Assembly (NCBI GenBank): GCA_021325235.1
Contig: JAJPHN010000049.1
Coordinates: 62,001 to 126,000, forward strand
Source of the DNA: Terriglobia bacterium
GTDB taxonomy: Bacteria > Acidobacteriota > Terriglobia > Bryobacterales > Bryobacteraceae
Length of the DNA stretch: 64,000 bases
Reading direction: 5' to 3'
The position numbers were made by a program, and so were the translations under genes. This document shows, one piece after another, positions 1-9,057 of this stretch. Positions within the stretch are counted from its first letter, which is position 1; the number at the start of each line of letters is the position of its first letter. The notes under the pieces were generated by a model. The model worked only from the letters and a program-made list of their open reading frames with translations, made no database searches and had not been told where the DNA came from.

Positions 1-910
1 AGAAGAAGGTCTTGTTCTTGCCGTTGTAAACCTTCGGGATCAGCACCGGACCGCCCACGGTCGCGCCAAAGTCATTCTGTTTGTAAATCTGCCGCGGCTT
101 GCCCGCGCGATTGCTGAACCAGTCGTTCGCATCGAAGTCGTTGTTGCGCAAAAACTCGTACGCCGAGCCGTGAAACTGGTTCGTCCCCGATTTCGCCACG
201 AACATCATCACGCCCCCGCCTGCATGCCCGTACTCCGCCTTGAAACCGTTCGTGTCCACCGTAAACTGCGTGATCGCCTCCACCGACGGAGCATTCGAGG
301 CCACCCAGTTCTTCTGCAGCGCCCGCGACGTATTCACCGAAACGCCGTCAAGTGTCGCCTGATAGCTGTCCGCCTGCCCGCCGCCCAGCGCGAATCCCTG
401 CGAGCTGCCGGTGTTTTTCGCTTCTGGCGTCAGCGCCGCAAGGTCGAACGGACTCCGCACCGTCCCGCCCACCACCAGCGGCAGCGTATTCACCAGCGTG
501 TTGTTCACCGTCACCGACGTGCGCGCATCTTCCGAGTTGAGCTGCAGCGCCGTCGCCTGCACCTCCACTGTCTGCCGGGCCTGTCCAAGTTCGAGATTCA
601 CATCCGCTCGCTCGGTGACGCCAGCATCCACATTCAGCGCCTTGATCTGCGAATCGCGAAAACCTTCCTTCGCCACGCTTACGTCATACACGCCCACCGG
701 CACATCGGCCGCCGTGTATTCGCCCGCCTCGTTCGTCGTCAGATTGAAGCGTTGTCCGGTGGCTTCGTTCACCACCGTCACATGAGCGCCGGGCACAACC
801 GCCCCGCTCGAATCCTTCACCGCCCCGGCGATATTCCCTCGCCCGGACTGTGCCATCAGCAGGCTGCTCCCCAGCAGCAGCGCAAAACAACCGAGTAGTG
901 CACGCGCCAT
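1..910 (-). CDS. TonB-dependent receptor, Oar-like (N-terminal part; runs off the left edge)
   Basis: Start is the ATG at 910-908 on the minus strand, and 303 codons are open to the window edge. The protein begins with a signal peptide (hydrophobic CFALLLGSSLLM then AQS), followed by a carboxypeptidase-regulatory-like beta-sandwich (GNIAGAVKDSSGAVVPGAHV, about residues 24-105). The plug domain then shows receptor hallmarks: LDGVSVNT, AEYGHAGGGV and FHGSAYEFLRNNDFDAN. In this family the barrel is expected to bring substrates, often glycan- or peptide-derived, across the outer membrane using TonB energy. The C-terminal barrel lies outside the window. It is similar in architecture to the receptors at 4796-8266 and 32835-36095. 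The substrate cannot be told from sequence. Confidence 0.9.
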   Translation of the reverse strand, partial: MARALLGCFALLLGSSLLMAQSGRGNIAGAVKDSSGAVVPGAHVTVVNEATGQRFNLTTNEAGEYTAADVPVGVYDVSVAKEGFRDSQIKALNVDAGVTERADVNLELGQARQTVEVQATALQLNSEDARTSVTVNNTLVNTLPLVVGGTVRSPFDLAALTPEAKNTGSSQGFALGGGQADSYQATLDGVSVNTSRALQKNWVASNAPSVEAITQFTVDTNGFKAEYGHAGGGVMMFVAKSGTNQFHGSAYEFLRNNDFDANDWFSNRAGKPRQIYKQNDFGATVGGPVLIPKVYNGKNKTFF

Positions 911-994
911 AAAGTGTGTGCGCGATTGTATAACAAAACTTTTTTTGAGGGATTGCACCTCGCATTCCGGCGTTACAGAATGGAGCTACCCAAA

Positions 995-1471
995 ATGCCT
1001 TTCAACCTTCATTCGCTTCGCCGTACCCTCACGGTGCTCGCTTTTACAGGAGTCGTCGTATGCGTGATTCCGCCCGATGCTGCAGCCGGTCAATCCGGTC
1101 AGTACGCTCTCCCGCCGGTCGGCCGCTACACCTGCTACTCCGGAGGAATGTCCGTGCTCGCTAATGGTATGGGCTACAACCCCATGACCATCCACATCGC
1201 CGGCTTCACCGGATACCTGCACATCCTCGATAAGAGCCACTATGGCGGCAATGAATCGGGCCCGCCGAAAGATACCGGCACTTACGTCATGAACGGCAAC
1301 GACGTTGTCCCGCAGAGTGGGCCGTACAAGCGCAATCCCGCCGCTCTTCATTACGTCGCCGACGGCCAGTACCACCGGCCCACCATGTTCGTGCAGTGGC
1401 TCGACGATAACGGCAAGCCCATGGGCGCAGGCAGCATGATCTGCACCTGGGACGGCACCAACAGCAAATAG
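995..1471 (+). CDS. hypothetical small secreted protein
   Basis: 158 residues from ATG 995, chosen because GGAG at 982-985 sits nine bases upstream; an in-frame ATG at 980 would add five residues. The N-terminus is a typical signal peptide (basic MPFNLHSLRRT, hydrophobic LAFTGVVVCVI, small residues ending in AAAG). The mature part is Gly/Tyr/Pro-rich with two Cys (TCYSGGMS near the start, SMICTWDG at the end) that could form a disulfide. I do not recognise the family. It is convergent with gatB. The reading frame is credible because of the signal peptide, the SD and the lack of rare codons, but no function can be assigned. Confidence 0.7.
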   Translation: MPFNLHSLRRTLTVLAFTGVVVCVIPPDAAAGQSGQYALPPVGRYTCYSGGMSVLANGMGYNPMTIHIAGFTGYLHILDKSHYGGNESGPPKDTGTYVMNGNDVVPQSGPYKRNPAALHYVADGQYHRPTMFVQWLDDNGKPMGAGSMICTWDGTNSK

Positions 1472-1494
1472 CGCCGCCCGGTTGGCTCGAACTG

Positions 1495-1532
1495 CTTGCC
1501 GAGCCGCGACTGTAAGGAGCGGTCATCAGACC
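1495..1532. repeat. dispersed repeat, copy A
   Basis: A 38-bp stretch beginning CTTGCCGAGCCGCGA, containing AAGGAGCGGTCA and ending CAGACC. It matches 34 of 38 positions at 8275-8312 (copy B). It contains a short CCGC/GCGG palindrome and lies between two convergent gene ends. Confidence 0.75.
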
Positions 1533-1556
1533 GGCGAGCCGTCGCCGCGAATCCCC

Positions 1557-3029
1557 TCAGCCCAGCTTCTTCTTGAGCGCTTCGTTCACCGCTGCCGGAT
1601 TCGCTTGCCCGCGGCTCGCCTTCATCACTTGCCCTACCAGGAATCCAAGCACCGCAGTTTTGCCGCCGCGATACTGCTCCACTTGCTTCGGATTCGCCGC
1701 GATCACTTCGTCCACAATCTTCTCAAGCGCTCCCGTATCGGAAATCTGCTTCAGCCCTTCGCGTTCCGCAATCACCGATGGCGCCTCGCCCGATTCGAAC
1801 ATCTTCGGCAGAATCTCTTTCGCCAGCTTGCCCGAAAGCTCGCCCTTATTGATCAGCGCCACCAGCTCCCCGATATGCTCCGCCCGAACCGGCGATTCCG
1901 CAATCGTTTTCCCGGCCGCTTTGAGCAAGCCCACTAGATCCCCAACTACCCAGTTCGCCGTCGCGCGTCCATCCCCGCTCGCCTTCGCCGCAACTTCGAA
2001 ATAATCGCCCGTCTCCCGCGTCAGCGTGAGCACCTGTGCATCGTATTCCCGCACCCCATACTCACGCACAAAGCGGTCGCGCCGGTCCGCCGGCAACTCC
2101 GGCAGCTTGTTCTCCACTTCGTGCAGCCAGTGCTCGCTCACCCGTAGCGGCACCAGGTCCGGCTCGGGAAAATAGCGATAATCATGCGCGTGCTCCTTGC
2201 TGCGCATCCCGATCGTCTTCCCGAGATCCACGTTATACAGCCGCGTCTCCTGCACCACCTTGCCGCCCGATTCGATCAGCTCCACCTGCCGCTCAATCTC
2301 GTACTCGAGCGCCATCTTCAGAAATCGGAACGAATTCAGATTCTTCACCTCCGCCTTCGTCCCAAACTTCTGCGCACCGCGCAGCCGCACCGACACATTC
2401 GCATCGCAGCGCAGCTGCCCCTTCTCCATATCGCAATCCGACACGCCGATATACTGCATCACCTGCTTGATCTCGGTCAGATACGCATACGCTTCGTCCG
2501 GCGACCGCATATCCGGCTCGCTCACAATCTCGATCAGCGGCGTTCCCGAGCGGTTCAGATCGACATACGTATAGCGGTCCGAATCCTTGAAGCCGTCGTG
2601 CAGACTTTTTCCCGCATCGTCCTCCATATGCACGCGCGTCACGCCAATCCGTTTCTTCTCGCCCGACGGCAGCACAATATCCAGATACCCGTGCTCCGCC
2701 AGCGGCTGATCGTACTGCGAGATCTGATAGCCCTTCGGCAGGTCCGGATAAAAGTAGTTCTTACGCGCAAATCGCGAAAACGGATTGATCCGGCAATGCA
2801 GCGCAATTCCCGCGCTGATCGCGAGTTCCACCGCTTGCCGGCTGAGCACCGGCAATGCGCCCGGCAGCCCCAGACACACCGGACACACATTCGTATTCGG
2901 CGCCGCCCCGAACTCCACCGGACAACTGCAGAAAATCTTCGTCTTCGTGCCCAGTTGGACGTGCACCTCGAGCCCGATCACCGGCTCATATTTCGTCAGA
3001 ATTTCTTCGCTCGTCGCAGTCTCCGGCAT
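1557..3029 (-). CDS. gatB: Asp-tRNA(Asn)/Glu-tRNA(Gln) amidotransferase subunit B
   Basis: 490 residues, usual length for GatB. The protein transfers an amide to misacylated Glu-tRNA(Gln) or Asp-tRNA(Asn) as part of the cytoplasmic GatCAB complex, in which GatB carries the tRNA-binding and kinase activity. Hallmarks: PVIGLEVHVQL near residue 17, the zinc-site cysteines around FCSCPVEF and NVCPVCLGLPGALP, the YFYPDLPKGYQISQ segment, and a helical GatB/YqeY tail over about the last 150 residues (ATANWVVGDLVG, ending in NEALKKKLG). gatA and gatC are not adjacent. It is divergent from the serine hydrolase with only 23 bp between starts. TATAGT lies six bases before its ATG and there is no convincing SD, so the mRNA may be leaderless. 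Confidence 0.97.
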   Translation of the reverse strand: MPETATSEEILTKYEPVIGLEVHVQLGTKTKIFCSCPVEFGAAPNTNVCPVCLGLPGALPVLSRQAVELAISAGIALHCRINPFSRFARKNYFYPDLPKGYQISQYDQPLAEHGYLDIVLPSGEKKRIGVTRVHMEDDAGKSLHDGFKDSDRYTYVDLNRSGTPLIEIVSEPDMRSPDEAYAYLTEIKQVMQYIGVSDCDMEKGQLRCDANVSVRLRGAQKFGTKAEVKNLNSFRFLKMALEYEIERQVELIESGGKVVQETRLYNVDLGKTIGMRSKEHAHDYRYFPEPDLVPLRVSEHWLHEVENKLPELPADRRDRFVREYGVREYDAQVLTLTRETGDYFEVAAKASGDGRATANWVVGDLVGLLKAAGKTIAESPVRAEHIGELVALINKGELSGKLAKEILPKMFESGEAPSVIAEREGLKQISDTGALEKIVDEVIAANPKQVEQYRGGKTAVLGFLVGQVMKASRGQANPAAVNEALKKKLG

Positions 3030-3052
3030 CTTTTCACTATACTTGTCAAACG

Positions 3053-4609
3053 GTGCTCAGCCTTCGTCTTCTCGCGCTTCCCTTCGCGCTTGCAATCGCC
3101 TCCAACGCGCAAAATAATCTCGACAATCTCGGCGCCCGCACGCTCAAGGAATTCAACGTTCCCGGCATCGCCGTCGGCGTGATCGAGGACGGTCGCGTCC
3201 TCGTCGAAAAGGGCTACGGGGTGCGCAAAATCGGCGAGAGCGCGCCCGTCACCGAACACTCTCTTTTCCAGATCGCCTCCAACACCAAGGCCTTCACCGC
3301 CGCTTCGCTCGCCATCCTCGCAGACCAGAAAAAAATCTCCTGGGACGATCGCGTCATCGACGTCCTGCCCTCGTTCCAGATGTCCGACGCCTACGTCTCG
3401 CGCGAAATGCGCATCCGCGATCTGCTCTGCCATCGCAGCGGTCTCTCGCTCGGCGCCGGCGACCTCATGGTTTTCCCCGATTCCACCCTCAGCGCGCCCG
3501 TCTTCCTGCAGCATCTCCGCTACGTGCCGCTCTCGACCAGTTTCCGCAGCCGCTACGCCTACGACAACGTGCTCTACACCGTCGCCGGACAGGTCATCGA
3601 AAAAGTCTCCGGCCTGAGCTGGCAGGATTTCATCCAGCAGAAAATCTTCGATCCGCTCGGCATGACCGAAAGCCGTCCGCGTGCCGAAGAGTTGAAGCCC
3701 ACCGACGAAATCGCCTTCCCGCATGCCCGCAATGGCTCAAAACTGGAGGTGCTCGCCCCCGATCGTCTCGGCTCAGGCGCTCCCGCCGGCGCCATCAATT
3801 CCTCCGTCCACGACATCCTGAAATGGGTCAACACGCAGCTCAACCAGGGTGCATACGCGGGCGGCCGCTTGTTCTCCGCCGAGCAATCGAAAGAGATGTG
3901 GACGCCGCATATCTTCGTCCCCATCTCCGACAAATACCCGCCCGAGCTCGCTTCCCAAAAGCCGAATTTTCAGGCCTACGGACTCGGCTGGTTCCTCACC
4001 GAATATCACGGTGAGCGCATCATCTTTCACACCGGCGGTCTCGGCGGCATGGTCACCCGCGTCACGCTCGTGCCCTCCAAAAAGCTCGGCATCGTCGTAT
4101 TCACGAACCAGGAAGCAGGCGCAGCGTTCAACGCCATCACCTATTCGCTGCTCGATCAGTACCTCGGCAATCCGCCGCACGATTGGGTCGCCGCCTACAG
4201 CACCGTCACGAAACGCCACGAAGCCGAAGGCCATGAAGCCGTCGAAAAAGCCGTAGCCAAACGCAACGCCAACTCAAAGCCATCTCTGCCGCTCGAAAAA
4301 TTCGCCGGCCGTTATCGCGACGCCTGGTACGGCGATATCCTCATCACCCACAACAACGGCCAGCTCGCCATCCAGTTCACCCATTCGCCCCACCTCACCG
4401 GCACGCTCGAGCATTTCCAGTACGACACCTTTATCGCCCGCTGGCGCGATCGCAGCATGGACGCCGACGCCTACGTCACCTTCGCCCTCAACCCCGACGG
4501 CTCGATCCGCGAAGTCAAAATGCAGCCCGTCTCGCCGCTGACCGATTTCAGCTTCGATTTCCAGGATCTCGATCTCAAGCCCGTCGCCTCCGACGCAAAG
4601 CCCTGGTAA
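3053..4609 (+). CDS. serine hydrolase, beta-lactamase class C / S12-like, with C-terminal DUF3471-type domain
   Basis: Start placed at GTG 3053, which gives a signal peptide (SLRLLALPFALAIASNAQ) and 518 residues; the frame is open further upstream, but only antisense to gatB. The catalytic SxxK is SNTK at residues 76-79, the second motif is Y-x-N in YAYDNVLYTV, and the HTGG triad motif is seen in FHTGGLGGM. Family members are periplasmic or exported esterases, D-amino peptidases or penicillin-binding-like enzymes; the substrate is unknown. The last 100 or so residues (EKFAGRYRDAWYGDI onward) form a small beta-rich domain of the DUF3471 type, common downstream of these hydrolases. Confidence 0.9.
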   Translation: MLSLRLLALPFALAIASNAQNNLDNLGARTLKEFNVPGIAVGVIEDGRVLVEKGYGVRKIGESAPVTEHSLFQIASNTKAFTAASLAILADQKKISWDDRVIDVLPSFQMSDAYVSREMRIRDLLCHRSGLSLGAGDLMVFPDSTLSAPVFLQHLRYVPLSTSFRSRYAYDNVLYTVAGQVIEKVSGLSWQDFIQQKIFDPLGMTESRPRAEELKPTDEIAFPHARNGSKLEVLAPDRLGSGAPAGAINSSVHDILKWVNTQLNQGAYAGGRLFSAEQSKEMWTPHIFVPISDKYPPELASQKPNFQAYGLGWFLTEYHGERIIFHTGGLGGMVTRVTLVPSKKLGIVVFTNQEAGAAFNAITYSLLDQYLGNPPHDWVAAYSTVTKRHEAEGHEAVEKAVAKRNANSKPSLPLEKFAGRYRDAWYGDILITHNNGQLAIQFTHSPHLTGTLEHFQYDTFIARWRDRSMDADAYVTFALNPDGSIREVKMQPVSPLTDFSFDFQDLDLKPVASDAKPW

Positions 4610-4795
4610 GCCCAAATCCTGCCTCTTTACCGCCGACTAAACAAAAGCTAAAATTCTACACACCGGTGCTGGATTCGTATTACTTCGTGTGACATCATAG
4701 TTACCAACGCACTTTCATCAAGTTGCTTCGAATTTTCGCTGACCCTTTTCCCGGGCCAGCCACGTTGAAAATCTGTTTGTAAAAGGGGGTCCAGG

Positions 4796-7700
4796 TTGAC
4801 TATGTTTCAACACCTGTCTTTCCGGGCCGTGAAGATACCCGTCTTTGCACTGGCTATCGCACTGCTCGCACTCTGTAATCGTCCGCTCCGCGCGCAATCG
4901 CAACCCATCAGCGGCGTCGTTGTGGATACGTCCGGATCCGTCATTCCGGGCGCCACCGTGACCATCAAGGATGCCGCCAAGGGCGATATCGCACGGCAAA
5001 CCACCACCGATGAAAATGGCCGCTTTCAGGCCATCAATATCCAGCCCGGCGCCTACACCATCACGGTCGAAAAAACCGGCTTCAAGAGCGCAGAGGAAAA
5101 CGTCACGCTCAACGTCAACGAGAAACTCGACGTGGGCAAGATCGCCCTTGAAGTTGGCCAGGTGAACGAAACCGTCTCCGTCTCCGACGTGGCGCCATCG
5201 GTTGAAACCGGCAGCATGGACAAAGCCTATCTCGTGAATCAGATCCAGATCTCGCAGCTGCCCATGAATGGCCGCAACTGGATCGCGCTCATGAGCACCG
5301 TGCCCGGCATGACCAGTTCCGCGCAAAGCGACTTCAACGTCAATTTCAACGACGTTTCCCAGTTCCACGGTCTCGGCGGCCGCGGCTCGGAAAACAACTT
5401 CTATCTCGACGGCTCGCCCAACGTCGATGTCGGCGATAACCAGTCGCAGTACACGCAGCCGAGCATCGATTCGATCTCGGAATTCCGCGTTCTGCAGAGC
5501 GCCTTCAATGCCGAATACGGCCGCGCGGAGTCAACCGCGATTTCGGTGCAGACCAAGTCCGGCACCGCGCAGTTCCACGGCGCTGCCTACGAGTACCTCC
5601 GCAACGATTACTTCGATGCGAAATGCGTCCTCTGCAACACGCTCTCGCCCACCCTCCGCTATAACCAGTTCGGCGGCAACTTAGGCGGCTGGCTCTGGAT
5701 TCCGAAAATTTCCACGCCTCAGGACAAGAAACTCTTCTTCTTCTACAACCGCGAGATGACGCGCCGCAATCTGCCGTCGAGCAACTACGCCGATGTGCCG
5801 GACGCGCAGATTCTCTCGGGAGATTTCAGCCCCTGGCTCACCAGCAATAAGATGCAATACGCGCCGGCCTTCAACGTCGGCACGGTCTTCGAGCCCGGCA
5901 CCATCACCCGCGACGGCTCCGGCAACATCACCGGCGGCGTGCCGTTCCCCGGCAACAAAGTGCCGCAGACCATGTGGAATCAGCAGAGCGCCGCTTTGTT
6001 GAATGTCTACACCAAGACTATCCCCAACTACGCGGGTCTTCCCGCCGCTCCCAGCCCCGGCTACGCCCGCTACTACTACAACAATCCCGACATCCTTCAC
6101 AAGGATCAGGATCTGGCGCGCGTCGATTACCAGGTCTCGAGCAAGTTCAGCACCTTCTTCCGCTGGGTCAACGACTATCAGAAGGAGCAGATTCAGACCG
6201 GTATCTGGACCGGCGAGCCCTTCCCGATTCAGCCGCAGGAACGTCCCAAGCCCGGCAGTTCCTGGTCGCTGAATTTCGTCAACACCTTCACGCCGACCCT
6301 CGCCTCCGAGACGATTCTCGCTTACAACAAGCAGTCGCAGTCGCTCTCGATCGTCGGCAACAATCCGATCAGTATCCAGAACGTTGGCGCTACCTTCCCG
6401 CAGCTCTATCCCTTGAGCAACATCACCAACTCCGTACCCAACGTCACCACCAACGCCGGCTTCGGCTACAGCCTCGGCGATCCGGGCTGGCATAACTGGG
6501 GCAAGGACTACTCGATCACCGAGAATATGACCAAGGTGCTCTCCTCGCACACGCTGAAATTCGGCACCTTCCTCGAGCGCGACGATAAAGCCCAGACGGC
6601 GACCTGGCCGCAGAACGCCTCGATCGACTACACCTCGAACGCCGCCATGGTCAACGACACCGGCAACGGTCTCGCCAATCTCATGCTCGGCAACTTCAAC
6701 AGCTACACCCAGCCGAACGTCTCGGTGTTCCCGTACTTCCGCTTCTGGTCCGCCGAGTTCTATGCGCAGGACAGCTGGAAAGTGAACCGGCGTCTCACCA
6801 TCGATTACGGTCTCCGCTTCCAGCACATGGTCCCGACTTACACCGTGGTGCGCGGCGGCACACCCGGCGGCGAAGGAACCTTCAAACTCTACAGCGTCGA
6901 TCTGACTAAGTACAATCCGGCCAACGCACCGGCCATCGATCCGAAGACCGGTTACCTCATCGGCAACGCTTCGCAGATCCTGTCGCAACTCGGCCTCGTC
7001 TGCGATCCGTGCGCCGGAACGCCTCCTGGCTTCTCGCCGGCCAAAAACTTCTTCCAGCCGCGCGTCGGTTTCGCCTACGATCTGACCGGCGACGGCAAAA
7101 CCGCCGTCCGTGCGGGACTCGGCCTCTTCAACGAGCGCCTGCGCCAAAATAACTTCAACTTCGGCGCCGGTTCGTCCTGGCCGAATCAGACCACTGCCAC
7201 GGCGCTCTACGGCAACACCGGCAACATTAACGTGGCTGCCATTACCGGACAGAATGGGCCGATCCCGCCGCCCAGCGAACTCGTCTGGGGCAAGGACAAC
7301 ACCATGCCCACCATCTACTCCTGGTACTTCGGTATCCAGCGGCAGCTCACGTCGAGCATGGCGCTCGATCTGTCCTACGCCGGCAATCGCTCGGTCCATC
7401 TGATGGACCAACGCAGCATCAACGCACTGCCCGCCGGCTACACACTGGTCAATCCACTCGCGCTGCCCTCCGTCGGCAACAAGCCGACGGCACTCTATCC
7501 CTACCGCGGCTGGGGCACGCTCACCGATATCGAAACCGCTTCCATCTCGCGCTACAACGCTCTGATGGTCCGTTTCACCCGCCGCTTCGCGCACGGGCTC
7601 ACCGGCAACGTCAACTACACCTTCTCGAAGGCCATGGACGAAGCCGATAACGACTCGGACACCATCAACAACCCCTTCAACATGCGCCAGAGCTATGCAC

Positions 7701-8266
7701 TCGCCGGCTACGATCAGACCCACGTTTTCTCCACCGACTGGGTCTACGATCTGCCCAACGCGCGCGGCGCTTTCGATAAACCCGTCGTCCGCGCCATTCT
7801 CAACGGCTGGGAACTGACCGGCATTTTCCGCATCCAGTCCGGTATGCCGATCACCATCACCGGCAACGGCAATCTCGACGGCTACAACGTCGGCAGCCAG
7901 TACGTCGATCTGGTCGGCGATCCCTACGCCGGACAGAACAGCGCCCAATGGCTCAATCCGCAGGCCTTCACCCGCCCGGCGGACGGCACTTACGGCAGCC
8001 TCGGCCGCAATTCGCTGCGCCTGCCCACCATCAACAACCTCGACGCGAGTCTCCTGAAGAACTTCAACTTCACCGAGCGCTTCAAACTGACGTACCGCTT
8101 CGAGGTCTTCAACGTGGCCAACCATCCCGAGATCTGGGGCATCAACACCAGCTTTTCGGGCGACAACCCCGGTTCGCACATCTCGGCGACGAACAACACG
8201 TTTGGCGAAGTGAACGCCTGGCGCGATCCACGCACCATCCAGATGGCGCTGCGCTTCTCCTTCTAA
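4796..8266 (+). CDS. TonB-dependent receptor, Oar-like
   Basis: About 1156 residues. Start is TTG 4796 or ATG 4802; the purine-rich AAAAGGGGG at 4781-4789 is six bases from the TTG and twelve from the ATG. After a signal peptide (FALAIALLALC...RAQ) comes a carboxypeptidase-regulatory domain (ISGVVVDTSGSVIPGATV, about residues 38-120), a plug (LPMNGRNWIALMS, NNFYLDGSPNVDVGDN, AEYGRAESTAISVQTKSG) and a large beta barrel ending in MALRFSF, whose terminal aromatic residue is a typical outer-membrane signal. The Oar-like subgroup is expanded in acidobacteria. It is a single gene; a repeat copy and a strong hairpin follow its stop. Substrate unknown. Confidence 0.95.
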   Translation: MTMFQHLSFRAVKIPVFALAIALLALCNRPLRAQSQPISGVVVDTSGSVIPGATVTIKDAAKGDIARQTTTDENGRFQAINIQPGAYTITVEKTGFKSAEENVTLNVNEKLDVGKIALEVGQVNETVSVSDVAPSVETGSMDKAYLVNQIQISQLPMNGRNWIALMSTVPGMTSSAQSDFNVNFNDVSQFHGLGGRGSENNFYLDGSPNVDVGDNQSQYTQPSIDSISEFRVLQSAFNAEYGRAESTAISVQTKSGTAQFHGAAYEYLRNDYFDAKCVLCNTLSPTLRYNQFGGNLGGWLWIPKISTPQDKKLFFFYNREMTRRNLPSSNYADVPDAQILSGDFSPWLTSNKMQYAPAFNVGTVFEPGTITRDGSGNITGGVPFPGNKVPQTMWNQQSAALLNVYTKTIPNYAGLPAAPSPGYARYYYNNPDILHKDQDLARVDYQVSSKFSTFFRWVNDYQKEQIQTGIWTGEPFPIQPQERPKPGSSWSLNFVNTFTPTLASETILAYNKQSQSLSIVGNNPISIQNVGATFPQLYPLSNITNSVPNVTTNAGFGYSLGDPGWHNWGKDYSITENMTKVLSSHTLKFGTFLERDDKAQTATWPQNASIDYTSNAAMVNDTGNGLANLMLGNFNSYTQPNVSVFPYFRFWSAEFYAQDSWKVNRRLTIDYGLRFQHMVPTYTVVRGGTPGGEGTFKLYSVDLTKYNPANAPAIDPKTGYLIGNASQILSQLGLVCDPCAGTPPGFSPAKNFFQPRVGFAYDLTGDGKTAVRAGLGLFNERLRQNNFNFGAGSSWPNQTTATALYGNTGNINVAAITGQNGPIPPPSELVWGKDNTMPTIYSWYFGIQRQLTSSMALDLSYAGNRSVHLMDQRSINALPAGYTLVNPLALPSVGNKPTALYPYRGWGTLTDIETASISRYNALMVRFTRRFAHGLTGNVNYTFSKAMDEADNDSDTINNPFNMRQSYALAGYDQTHVFSTDWVYDLPNARGAFDKPVVRAILNGWELTGIFRIQSGMPITITGNGNLDGYNVGSQYVDLVGDPYAGQNSAQWLNPQAFTRPADGTYGSLGRNSLRLPTINNLDASLLKNFNFTERFKLTYRFEVFNVANHPEIWGINTSFSGDNPGSHISATNNTFGEVNAWRDPRTIQMALRFSF

Positions 8267-8274
8267 CCCGGCCA

Positions 8275-8312
8275 CTTGCCGAGCCGCGATTAAAAGGAGC
8301 GGTCAGCAGACC
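8275..8312. repeat. dispersed repeat, copy B
   Basis: 38 bp with 34 identities to copy A at 1495-1532, starting eight bases after the stop of the TonB receptor. It shares CTTGCCGAGCCGCGA, AAGGAGCGGTCA and CAGACC with copy A. Confidence 0.75.
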
Positions 8313-8321
8313 ACGCTTCGC

Positions 8322-8351
8322 GGACTGGGGCGAACATCCCCGCCCCAGTCC
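8322..8351 (+). terminator. strong stem-loop downstream of the TonB receptor
   Basis: Perfect 11-bp stem GGACTGGGGCG / CGCCCCAGTCC with an 8-nt loop. There is no long T tract immediately after it, so it may terminate transcription or protect the 3' end of the receptor mRNA rather than being a textbook intrinsic terminator. Confidence 0.6.
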
Positions 8352-8448
8352 GTTCACAAATTTCAAGAATCTTTCTTCCTTAGTCTTTCCCGCCACTTCC
8401 CAGCCGCTACTCCTTTTCTTCGCTTTCCGGCCTGCTACTTAAGTCGGC

Positions 8449-9057
8449 ATGACACCGCGTCAGATCCGCCGCGCCGCCGAGCGCAAAGCCGCTAAGCAGG
8501 CTCGCAAAGAAGCTAACCGCGCCAATGCCCAATCTTCAACAGGGCCGAAAACCGAACAGGGCAAGGCCATCTCCTCCATGAACGCGCTCAAAACCGCGCT
8601 CACCGGCCGCACCGTCCTGCTCCCGGAAGACGACCGCGCCCGCTACCAGCAACACCTTTCTTATTACTTCCGCCTGTGGAACCCGGTCGGCGAGCACGAA
8701 TGCGCTCTTGTCCAAATCCTGGCCGATACCTGGTGGCGTCTGCTTCGCATCCCGCATCTCGAAGCCGCCCTCCACGCCAAAGGCCGCGCCGAAGGTCTCG
8801 ACGAACTCGAAACCTGGCTCAAATACGAAAAGCAATTCCGCAACTTAGCCCTCCAGGAGCGCCGCCTCTCGAACTACGCCATCCGCCTGCGCGCCGAGCT
8901 CGAAGAATACGTTTCCCAACGCGAAGCGGGAGACGAAGCGGAAACCGAAACTTCCGATACGATTGGCTTCGAATTTTCACCTCGCGTTCCTAACTCCGAA
9001 ACGCTTCCCCTCGAAAGCGTCAGTACCCCTGCCGAACCGTCTATGATCCACTTATGA
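8449..9057 (+). CDS. hypothetical basic protein with N-terminal STGPKT-type motif
   Basis: 202 residues, no signal peptide and no membrane segment. The N-terminus is a Lys/Arg/Ala-rich helix (residues 1-25), then NAQSSTGPKTEQGK followed by SSMNALKTALTGR. I recall this arrangement from a family of short proteins of unknown function that recur many times in acidobacterial genomes. The middle (about 60-150) is helical and Trp/Leu-rich (LADTWWRLLRIPHLEAALHA); the C-terminus is acidic and probably disordered. Its stop overlaps the next gene's start in ATGA, so the two are translationally coupled. The ATG has no SD but TACTTA lies seven bases upstream. Confidence 0.75.
   Translation: MTPRQIRRAAERKAAKQARKEANRANAQSSTGPKTEQGKAISSMNALKTALTGRTVLLPEDDRARYQQHLSYYFRLWNPVGEHECALVQILADTWWRLLRIPHLEAALHAKGRAEGLDELETWLKYEKQFRNLALQERRLSNYAIRLRAELEEYVSQREAGDEAETETSDTIGFEFSPRVPNSETLPLESVSTPAEPSMIHL

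Noticed and set aside
2855-3052. Upstream extension of the serine hydrolase frame through gatB
   Set aside because: It would be antisense to the conserved GatB N-terminus; GTG 3053 gives a proper signal peptide instead.
5681-8275. Very long open frame on the minus strand opposite the TonB receptor
   Set aside because: High GC and codon bias leave the opposite frame open; the translation is Val/Gly/Ala/Glu-rich without domain motifs, while the plus frame has full receptor features.
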